NCBI GenBank assembly: GCA_023416895.1
Contig: JAEZGQ010000236.1
Span: 1 to 18,798 of the forward strand
DNA: 18,798 nt
From: Bacillota bacterium
Lineage (GTDB): Bacteria; Bacillota; Clostridia; Christensenellales; CAG-138
Direction of reading: 5' to 3'
A program made the position numbers and the translations under genes. Within the stretch, counting starts at the first letter, position 1, and the number at the start of each line of letters is the position of its first letter. The notes below the pieces were generated by a model. It was not told where the DNA came from, did no database searches, and worked only from the letters and a program-made list of their open reading frames with translations. Below are positions 1 to 5,698 of the stretch, in pieces.

Positions 1-50
1 GCATTTCCGTGTGGGCAAAGCGTGCGAAGTACGAAAGCTTTCGGCATTCA

Positions 51-89
51 TCCGCTTCGGCGTACATGCCGCCGAAGCCGGATTTTTTT
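51..89 (+). terminator. Intrinsic terminator for an upstream + strand transcript
   Basis: GCTTCGGCG at 54-62 pairs perfectly with CGCCGAAGC at 70-78. The stem can be lengthened by TCC (51-53) with GGA (80-82), bulging C79. Seven T residues follow at once (83-89). This is a strong rho-independent signal reading rightward. No + strand frame stops between 1 and 50, so the transcript it ends must come from a gene finishing before this window, or from a non-coding RNA. Confidence 0.7.
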
Positions 90-360
90 CAAGGGGGCGG
101 AGCTGAAGCGCCGCCTGTGGGCCCTCGGCGGGAGACGCCTTCGGGCACTAGGCCTGCGAGCCGTCGCGAATGAAGCGGGGTTTAGGCTGGTGCCATAGGC
201 AGAAAACAATCCGGTGGATTGCTTGCAGGCCTAAACGGGCATTCGCTTGAGAATACCCCGGGCAGGGAAGCCCAGTAAACAAGGGAGTATTGCGGCTTTA
301 GGAGCAATACGATCATTGTGAACTGCGAAGCAGCCCTTGAAAGATCCATGGCTAAGAGAC

Positions 361-387
361 GGTTTCCCAATGGAAAGCACCTTTTTT
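361..387 (+). terminator. Weak possible + strand terminator at the left edge
   Basis: TTTCC pairs with GGAAA around a four-base loop, an outer GG/CC pair closes it with a small bulge, and six T residues follow. The stem is short. It would end rightward transcription just before the 3' end of the leftward ABC-F gene. It is listed because it could mark the 3' end of a structured RNA in the first 360 bases. Confidence 0.35.
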
Positions 388-1848
388 CTACATTTCAAGC
401 CGCTTGGTGGCCACGTTTTCCACAAAAGCGGCGTCATGCTCCACAAAAAGCATGGCGGGTTTGCAGTCGAGCAGCAGCTCTTCAATTTGGATGCGCGAAA
501 GTACGTCCACGTAGTTGAGCGGTTCGTCCCAAACGTAAACATGCGCCTGCTCGCACAGGCTTTTTGCAATAAGCACCTTTTTTTTCTGCCCCGCGCTGAA
601 ATCCCGCATGTCCTTTTCAAACTGCTCGCGCGAAAAGTCAAGCTTGCGTAAGATCGCTTTGAAAAGGCTTTCGTCGACGCGGCTGTTTCGGGCAAACTCC
701 TTTAGGTCTCCGCTTAAAAAGCCGGTGTCCTGCGGCACATAGGAAACAATCAGCCCGCTACCCACGCGAAGCGTGCCTGTATAGGGGAGCGGTTCACCCA
801 GAACGAGCTTTAGGAGGCTGCTCTTGCCGCAGCCGTTTTTTCCGCACAGCGAAAGCCGTTCGCCGCGCGAGACGGTAAAGCCCACGTTTTCAAACACTTT
901 TCTTTCGCCGTAGGAAAGCGAAAGTTCCGCCGCGCTAAGAAGCGTTTCCTTAAAATAAGGAACGGGCTTTACCGCAAGGCTGTCGGCGCGTTCGATGTTT
1001 TTTAAAAGCTTCTCCTTTTCCTTTACCGCGCGTTCCATGCGTGACTCTGTCGCTTTGGCACGCTGCATCATCTTTGCGGCCTTGTGGCCCACATAGCCGC
1101 TGTCGGCGGCGCTTTTCTTGCCGCGCTCCACCGTGTCCGACCATTGCGCTGTACGCTGCGCGGCCTCGTTCAGGCGTGCAATGTCCTTTTTCAGCGTTTC
1201 GTTTTGCGAAAGCTCAAAACTGTCGCGTAGCGCTTTGTTGTGCTGCCAAGAGGAAAAGTTGCCTTTTTGCACCTCGATGGTCGCCTTATTGATGCTCAAC
1301 GTGTGGTCGATGCATCCGTCCAAAAAGTTTCTGTCGTGCGACACGAGCAAAAACCCTTTTTTTGTATTGAGGTAGGCGGATAAAAGTTCGCGCCCGCGAA
1401 GGTCGAGGTGGTTTGTTGGCTCGTCGATGAGCAAAAAATTGTTTTCGCGCTGGAAAAGCGCGGCGAGCAGCGCTTTTGTGCGCTCACCGGGGCTTAGCGT
1501 TTCAAACGGGCGGCTCAACACCTCAGCGTCGATCTTCAACAGAGAAAGTTCACGCTCAATGCGCCACAGCAAAAGCTCGGGGCTGATTTCAACAAGCACG
1601 TCGAGGGTTTTGCGGTAGGGATCCTGTACTTCAAAGGGAAAGTAAGAAAATTCAATGGGTGCGTTGATCTGCCCTCGATATTCGTACATCCCTTGCAAAA
1701 GTCTCAAAAACGTTGTTTTTCCGCGCCCGTTGCGCCCGATGAAGCCGAGTTTCCAATCGGTGTCGAACCGGAAGGACGCGTCCTCAAAAATGTTATCAAA
1801 GCTGCCCTCGTAGGCAAAGGTCAAATGGTTAACAGAAATCAGCGACAT
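388..1848 (-). CDS. Lsa-like ABC-F ribosomal protection ATPase
   Basis: A 486-residue soluble protein with two ABC ATPase domains in tandem and no membrane segment, which is the ABC-F layout. Domain 1 has Walker A GRNGRGKT (38-45), signature LSPGE, Walker B LLIDEPTNHLD and H-loop SHDRNF. Domain 2 has Walker A GKNGCGKSS, signature FSAGQ, WDEPLNYVDV and EHDAAF. A charged linker lies between them. The GRNGRGKT, WDEPLNY and FVEHD wording matches Lsa-type proteins, which remove lincosamides, streptogramin A and pleuromutilins from the ribosome; the drug range here is inferred. The start at 1848 is preferred because AGGAG lies just before it. An in-frame ATG at 1938 would put the coding region through the leader terminator and lacks a good site. 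The attenuator-type leader strongly suggests drug-induced expression. A housekeeping ABC-F is the alternative. Confidence 0.9.
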   Translation of the reverse strand: MSLISVNHLTFAYEGSFDNIFEDASFRFDTDWKLGFIGRNGRGKTTFLRLLQGMYEYRGQINAPIEFSYFPFEVQDPYRKTLDVLVEISPELLLWRIERELSLLKIDAEVLSRPFETLSPGERTKALLAALFQRENNFLLIDEPTNHLDLRGRELLSAYLNTKKGFLLVSHDRNFLDGCIDHTLSINKATIEVQKGNFSSWQHNKALRDSFELSQNETLKKDIARLNEAAQRTAQWSDTVERGKKSAADSGYVGHKAAKMMQRAKATESRMERAVKEKEKLLKNIERADSLAVKPVPYFKETLLSAAELSLSYGERKVFENVGFTVSRGERLSLCGKNGCGKSSLLKLVLGEPLPYTGTLRVGSGLIVSYVPQDTGFLSGDLKEFARNSRVDESLFKAILRKLDFSREQFEKDMRDFSAGQKKKVLIAKSLCEQAHVYVWDEPLNYVDVLSRIQIEELLLDCKPAMLFVEHDAAFVENVATKRLEM

Positions 1849-1861
1849 TTGGGTGCTCCTT

Positions 1862-1898
1862 TCAAAAACAAACGCCGCGGGAAACTGTCCCGCGGCGT
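1862..1898 (-). terminator. Leader terminator (attenuator) of the ABC-F gene
   Basis: Read leftward, 1898-1888 and 1882-1872 form an 11-bp, GC-rich perfect stem (core CGCCGCGGGA / TCCCGCGGCG) with a five-base loop. TTTGTTTTT follows. It ends about ten bases before the ABC-F ribosome binding site and lies inside the transcribed leader, so it should stop most transcripts before the gene unless it is opened. Confidence 0.8.
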
Positions 1899-1992
1899 AC
1901 GGCCGTTGCAATTTTCCGTAATCGGACAGCGCTGGCAAAACAAACGCGCTTGTCGGTTTGCCTTGAAGGTTGCCGTCCGGATCATTTTGTTT

Positions 1993-2010
1993 TTAGAAAA
2001 GCAGGAACAT
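1993..2010 (-). CDS. Five-codon leader peptide MFLLF
   Basis: ATG TTC CTG CTT TTC TAA, preceded by AAGGAG at 2022-2017 with six bases of spacing. It lies about 27 bases after the predicted transcription start and 145 bases before the ABC-F start. Very short hydrophobic leader peptides before ABC-F and Erm resistance genes work by drug-dependent ribosome stalling; MYLIFM of the msr(D) leader is a well-known example of similar character. The role here is inferred from position, ribosome binding site and the following attenuator. Confidence 0.65.
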   Translation of the reverse strand: MFLLF

Positions 2011-2043
2011 CGCTTTCTCCTTGTTTGATGGTATTCTGCAATT

Positions 2044-2072
2044 ACGATAGCGGCTTACGGACAGATTGTCAA
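2044..2072 (-). promoter_or_regulatory. Sigma-A type promoter of the ABC-F leader
   Basis: TTGACA (2072-2067), a 17-base spacer, then TATCGT (2049-2044). The -35 box is perfect and the -10 box matches 4 of 6. The start would fall near 2037, giving a leader of about 190 bases. Confidence 0.65.
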
Positions 2073-2171
2073 GCGGTATGCATAAAATATTGCTTAAACA
2101 TGATAAAAATAGAAAGAGAGCGCAGTACAAATTGCATAAACAGACAAAAATGCCATCACAATTCTGTAACC

Positions 2172-2185
2172 GGTTTTTAAAAACC
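2172..2185. repeat. 14-bp perfect palindrome GGTTTTTAAAAACC
   Basis: A perfect palindrome between the divergent ABC-F and diguanylate cyclase promoters, about 27 bases upstream of the putative cyclase -35 box. It could be an operator, but no regulator is evident nearby. Confidence 0.4.
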
Positions 2186-2211
2186 ATAGAGATATATTAT
2201 AGTTCCTGCTC

Positions 2212-2241
2212 TTGCAGAGCTCGCTTAAGGTATTGTATAAT
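2212..2241 (+). promoter_or_regulatory. Probable promoter of the diguanylate cyclase gene
   Basis: A perfect TATAAT at 2236-2241 with a poor TTGCAG -35 at 2212-2217 (18-base spacer). It lies about 47 bases before the GTG start. The weak -35 could indicate activator dependence. Confidence 0.5.
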
Positions 2242-2288
2242 TTTAAAAACTGCCTGAATATAACAAAAATCGGGAAGGAGATGTTAGC

Positions 2289-4187
2289 GTGTCAGAAAAG
2301 CAAAAGCTTGCGCTTGTTTTGAATACGCTTGCCATTGCCCTCGTATTTTTGTTCGTTTTTTTGGCTGTAAGGGATTTTCTGAAGCAAACCGAATCCAGCG
2401 TAGAGGAAAACTTCACCAATCAGATGCAGCTGATTGCGGACGACCACGTGGAAGAGATGTTTTCCAAGGTGGTTTCCATTGAGACGGACGCTTTTGTATC
2501 GGCCGACTCCCTTTCCCGCTACGGTGGGTTGGAGAGCGAGGCTGCCAAGGAGTGCTTTCGTTGGCTTTCCAAGCGAGGAACCTTCGACGAAATTGGCGTT
2601 GCGTACCTCGACGGCAGTGTTGCAGCAGCTTATGGCGGCAGAGGTGACGTAGGTGGCGAGGGTTGGTTTGCGGATGCAATCACGGGAAAACGCGGCATTT
2701 ACGCGGTGGATGCAAGCGGTTCGGCATATCTTACCATATATGCGCCCGTATACTACGAGGGGCAACTACAGGGTATTTTCTTCGGACGCTACAACGCGGC
2801 GCGTATGGACGAGAGTACAATTGAAAAGCTGAACGGTGAGACGGTGCTTTCCTTCCTTGTACGGGGGGATGGCTCTTTTATTTATAGCCCGGAGGCTCAA
2901 AACCTGTTTTCCCTCAGCAGTGCCATGACGGCCGGCGGCTTTTGGGCGGAGCTAGGGAGCGCCGAGTTTTTTGACAGCAGCTCCCTTGCTGCTGTCAAAA
3001 GCGGCATGGAGCGGGGAAGAAGCGGCAACTTCTGCGTCCGTACGCAATCGGAGAGCGCTTATGTTTATTATGCGCCCTTGGGCGTAAACGACTGGTATCT
3101 TGTTTTAACGGTAGACCATTCCGCACTTACTACGCAAAACGCCAAACAGAACCGTACTGCTGTTGAGCTTCTTGCAAAGGTTCTGTTTGCACTTTTGGTG
3201 GCGACGCTTATCGTGCTGTTCTATTCCTGGGCGAGCAAACAGGAGGCGCTTAACTCCGCAAACCGCATCAACGCTATGACGAACTCCATCCCCTGTGGGG
3301 TACAGCAGTTTGAGCCGCTTGGCAACATGGCGTTTCGCTATGTGAGCGACGGTTTTTTCCAAATGTCCGGCTATTCGGAAGAGGAGCTTCGCACGGTGTT
3401 TGGCAACAGCTTTCTCGCTGTCATCCACCCCGAGGATCGGGACCAAACCGAAGCACTCATCCGCGGCAACTTAGACACCGAAAACCCGCTTGAACTCAAA
3501 TACCGCATTATCACCAAGGACGGTCGCGTGGTATGGATGCTCAACCGCGCAACGCTCTGTGCCGATGAGGCGCGTGGCGCTTACTATCAGTGCGTTTGCG
3601 TGGACATTACGCGGCTGAAGCAGCTTGAACAAAGCCTTGCGTCCAAAGCGCAGCTTGACCAGCTCACCGGCCTTTACAACCGCGAAGCCGCGCGCATGCT
3701 CATTCGCGAGTTTTTCGGCGATGCTTCCAGCCGTTACGGAAACCATGCGTTTTTCATGATGGATATGGACGGCTTCAAGAAACACAACGATACGTACGGC
3801 CATGTGGAAGGCGATAGGCTTTTGTGCCGCGTCGCTGGCATTCTCCGTTCTACCTTCCGTGGCACGGACATTATCTGCCGCCTTGCGGGCGACGAATTTG
3901 TGGTGTTCATGAAGAGCGCGGAATCGCGCGAGGTAATTGTTGAAAAGGCGCAAAACGTATGCAGGCGAGTAGAAGAACTGAAAAATACCGACGATCAGCT
4001 TTCCCCGTCCATCAGCATCAGCATCGGTATTTCGCTTGCTCCGCAGGACGGCAACAGCTTTGAGGAGCTATATAAAAAGGCGGATGAAGCGCTTTATGCG
4101 GCAAAGCGGAGCGGCAAAAACCGCCATGTGTTCTACGATGCAATGCCCGCGTTTTCCGAGCAGAATTTCTTTGACGAGGAAGCGTAA
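2289..4187 (+). CDS. Membrane sensor diguanylate cyclase (Cache-like, PAS, GGDEF)
   Basis: A 632-residue protein expected to make cyclic di-GMP from two GTP at the membrane. The start is GTG at 2289, placed by GGAAGGAG a few bases upstream. Segments in order are: a membrane helix near 8-28; an extracytoplasmic sensor to about 290 with a Cache-like pattern (AYLDGS, GWFADAITG, YAPVYYEGQLQGIFFGR); a second helix near 294-316; a PAS domain near 330-445 (SGYSEEEL, VIHPEDR); and a GGDEF domain from about 457 (DQLTGLYNR). The catalytic motif is AGDEF at 533-537. Ala in the first position is a common variant that keeps the catalytic acids. RxxD at 524-527 fits the inhibitory I-site for product feedback. 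No EAL domain is present. The sensed molecule is unknown. Confidence 0.92.
   Translation: MSEKQKLALVLNTLAIALVFLFVFLAVRDFLKQTESSVEENFTNQMQLIADDHVEEMFSKVVSIETDAFVSADSLSRYGGLESEAAKECFRWLSKRGTFDEIGVAYLDGSVAAAYGGRGDVGGEGWFADAITGKRGIYAVDASGSAYLTIYAPVYYEGQLQGIFFGRYNAARMDESTIEKLNGETVLSFLVRGDGSFIYSPEAQNLFSLSSAMTAGGFWAELGSAEFFDSSSLAAVKSGMERGRSGNFCVRTQSESAYVYYAPLGVNDWYLVLTVDHSALTTQNAKQNRTAVELLAKVLFALLVATLIVLFYSWASKQEALNSANRINAMTNSIPCGVQQFEPLGNMAFRYVSDGFFQMSGYSEEELRTVFGNSFLAVIHPEDRDQTEALIRGNLDTENPLELKYRIITKDGRVVWMLNRATLCADEARGAYYQCVCVDITRLKQLEQSLASKAQLDQLTGLYNREAARMLIREFFGDASSRYGNHAFFMMDMDGFKKHNDTYGHVEGDRLLCRVAGILRSTFRGTDIICRLAGDEFVVFMKSAESREVIVEKAQNVCRRVEELKNTDDQLSPSISISIGISLAPQDGNSFEELYKKADEALYAAKRSGKNRHVFYDAMPAFSEQNFFDEEA
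2969..3000. repeat. 13-bp perfect inverted repeat inside the cyclase gene
   Basis: TTTTGACAGCAGC (2969-2981) and its exact complement GCTGCTGTCAAAA (2988-3000) are separated by six bases. The repeat encodes a Ser-rich stretch (FFDSSSLAAVKS) in the sensor domain. No T-run follows outside the stem on either strand, so it is not a standard terminator. Confidence 0.6.
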
Positions 4188-4251
4188 CATGTAGAAAGTG
4201 AAGCGCGTCCTAAGCGCTGCAGTTTAGGGCAAGAGGATAGGATACGACAAA

Positions 4252-4290
4252 ATGGGCTGTATCGCTTTTGCAATACAGCCCATGGTTTTT
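4252..4290. terminator. Bidirectional terminator between convergent genes
   Basis: ATGGGCTGTAT (4252-4262) pairs perfectly with ATACAGCCCAT (4273-4283). TTTTT follows at 4286-4290 on the + strand, and TTTT follows on the other strand. It separates the rightward cyclase gene from the leftward gene ending at 4329. Confidence 0.8.
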
Positions 4291-4328
4291 AAAAGGCTCC
4301 TTTTGAAACCGTTCTAGAATCCCGCCGG

Positions 4329-5036
4329 TTACGGCTGCTGTTCAACGTTGGACTTATATGGTTCTCCGTTTCGGTAATCGTCCATGATGCGGCTTAAAAT
4401 TTCTGCTGTGGTAGGCGGCGTCCATGTGATGGCGTTTGCGCCCGCCTCGATGGTTGCGCGGATGGTTTGTTCGCTTGGGCCGCCGGTGGCGATGATGGCC
4501 GTATTTGGGAAGCGCCTGCGGATGGAAGCAACGAGTTCGGGCGTTTTGGCTGCGGCGGATACGTTGAATATTTTTGCGCCCGCTTGGATGCGCGCCTCAA
4601 TGTCATCGTCTTCTGAAACCACTGTGACAACTACGGGAATATCGATGCGGCGGTTAAGCTCGCGCAGCGTTTCGTTGCTTGTAGGTGCGTTTACCACAAC
4701 GCCCATCGCGCCCTGAAATTCCGCGTGAAGCGCAAGGTCCACCACGCGCATACCCTGCGTAAGCCCGCCTCCCACGCCCGCGAACACGGGACATTCGGAG
4801 GCCTGCATGATGGCCTGGGTGATCATCGGCTGTGGGGTAAAGGGATATACGGCAATCACCGCGTCGGCGTTGCAGTTTCTGATGATGGCAACGTCCGTGG
4901 TAAACGCCAGCGATTTGATGCGCTTGCCGAAAATGCGTATGCCGGAGCATTCGCGGATGCAGCCCGGCACGTTGAGCATCACTTTGCGCAGATGACCCTG
5001 AAATTCCGGTATTTCGCGATGACCTGCTTCGTTCAT
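4329..5036 (-). CDS. TIM-barrel protein of unknown function
   Basis: A 235-residue soluble protein. The start at 5036 is supported by AAGGAGG about seven bases upstream. Alternating short strands and helices look like a (beta/alpha)8 barrel: AIIRNCNADAVIAVYPF, CPVFAGVGGG, GAMGVVVNAPT, IPVVVTVVSEDDDI, AKIFNVSAAAKT, TAIIATGGPSEQ, ANAITWTPPT. The late GG motif followed by an alanine-rich helix resembles the phosphate-binding end of ThiG- or KDPG-aldolase-like barrels. The conserved catalytic lysine of the aldolases could not be placed with confidence. Relatives are, as far as I recall, loosely named hydrolases, and I would not trust that name. The gene stands alone between a convergent cyclase gene and a divergent MGMT-like gene, so context does not suggest a substrate. 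Confidence 0.6.
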   Translation of the reverse strand: MNEAGHREIPEFQGHLRKVMLNVPGCIRECSGIRIFGKRIKSLAFTTDVAIIRNCNADAVIAVYPFTPQPMITQAIMQASECPVFAGVGGGLTQGMRVVDLALHAEFQGAMGVVVNAPTSNETLRELNRRIDIPVVVTVVSEDDDIEARIQAGAKIFNVSAAAKTPELVASIRRRFPNTAIIATGGPSEQTIRATIEAGANAITWTPPTTAEILSRIMDDYRNGEPYKSNVEQQP

Positions 5037-5169
5037 GCGCAGCCCTCCTTCGTGTTGTTGCTCCTATTTTAAGGGAAAATCTTCCCAAAACCCAGCCATA
5101 TTTTGTGAAAATACCGTTAATTTGTTCTCCCAAAACCGTGTGTTTTCGCAACAAGGAAAAAACCTGCAC

Positions 5170-5238
5170 CAAGAGGCGTGCCCGCGGGTTGTCGCACGCT
5201 ATGCCGCAACGCCGTGGCGGCATAGAAATCGCCTCTTG
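5170..5238. repeat. Nested inverted repeats, possible three-way-junction RNA
   Basis: An outer stem pairs CAAGAGGCG (5170-5178) with CGCCTCTTG (5230-5238). Inside it CTATGCCGC (5199-5207) pairs perfectly with GCGGCATAG (5217-5225), and a smaller hairpin (TGC 5179-5181 with GCA 5194-5196, containing CCCGCGGG) fills the rest. The element ends 14 bases before the ribosome binding site of the MGMT-like gene. It could be a leader structure of that gene or a small mobile palindromic repeat. Confidence 0.55.
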
Positions 5239-5270
5239 CGCTTCGGGATTGCAAGGAGCAGAATAGAAGC

Positions 5271-5591
5271 GTGAAAACTGAAACAAATCATTTTTATGAA
5301 AGCGTGTATGAATTGGTTGCGCGCATCCCCCCGGGCAAGGTGATGACCTACGGGCAGATCGCGCTTGTTTTGGGTCGTCCGCGTGCCGCACGCATCGTGG
5401 GCGGGGTCATGAGCCGCGCGCCCGGAGGACGGAACCTTCCGTGCCACCGTGTCATCAACAGCATTGGCGAGCTTTCGCCGCCCGAGGTATTCGGCGAAGG
5501 TGTACAGCGCCAACGGCTCAGCGGCGAAGGCGTGCACTTTTTAGAAAGCGGCCGGGTAGACCTTTCGCGTTGCCTCTGGAACGGAGAATAG
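5271..5591 (+). CDS. Short MGMT-like DNA alkyltransferase-domain protein
   Basis: A 106-residue protein made of only the C-terminal DNA-binding and active-site domain of O6-alkylguanine-DNA alkyltransferases. Visible family marks are IPPGKVMTYGQIA, the RAARIVGGVMSR recognition helix, and LPCHRVINSIGELS with the acceptor cysteine in PCHR. The cysteine matters because alkyltransferase-like (ATL) proteins of similar size usually have tryptophan there (PWHR) and cannot transfer the alkyl group. This protein could therefore still be a suicide repair enzyme, despite lacking the usual N-terminal domain. The start is GTG at 5271 with AAGGAG at 5253-5258, a longish 12-base spacing. A folded element lies directly upstream. 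Confidence 0.85.
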   Translation: MKTETNHFYESVYELVARIPPGKVMTYGQIALVLGRPRAARIVGGVMSRAPGGRNLPCHRVINSIGELSPPEVFGEGVQRQRLSGEGVHFLESGRVDLSRCLWNGE

Positions 5592-5698
5592 CGCGCATTC
5601 AAAGCGCGGGGCCGGCGGCAAAAACCGCTTCTGAGAAAAGCATCGGCAGAGTTGATGTCGGATATGATTTTTAAAGCAAGTTTTTAGGAGGGGCAACA

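Larger units (their letters stand above)
1..387. other. Gene-poor left edge with several hairpins
   Basis: No frame here looks like a convincing gene. What can be seen is base-pairing. There is a terminator at 51-89. A nested stem pairs 166-172 with 240-246 and 180-187 with 229-236, and it encloses two small hairpins at 191-201 and 207-221. Further hairpins lie at 259-272, 287-310 and 322-332. A weak hairpin with a T-run sits at 361-386. The block around 311-360 resembles the dispersed TCATTGCGAA-GAAGC type of repeat found between genes in many bacteria, but this is only a resemblance by eye. It could be a structured RNA, a dispersed repeat, or a decayed gene tail. Confidence 0.45.

Noticed and set aside
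1..67. Leftward open frame beginning MYAEADECRKLSYFARFAHTEM, running off the left edge
   Set aside because: The amino acids and codons look plausible, but there is no ribosome binding site, the ATG lies in the loop of the 54-78 terminator hairpin, and 22 residues cannot be assigned.
231..387. Continuation of open frames past the end of the ABC-F gene into the left edge
   Set aside because: These frames overlap the ABC-F 3' end in another frame or cross hairpin-rich sequence; they look like chance openness of structured or repeat DNA.
1849..1938. Longer ABC-F start at 1938
   Set aside because: It would translate through the attenuator, lacks a good ribosome binding site, and adds 30 residues not typical of Lsa-like proteins.
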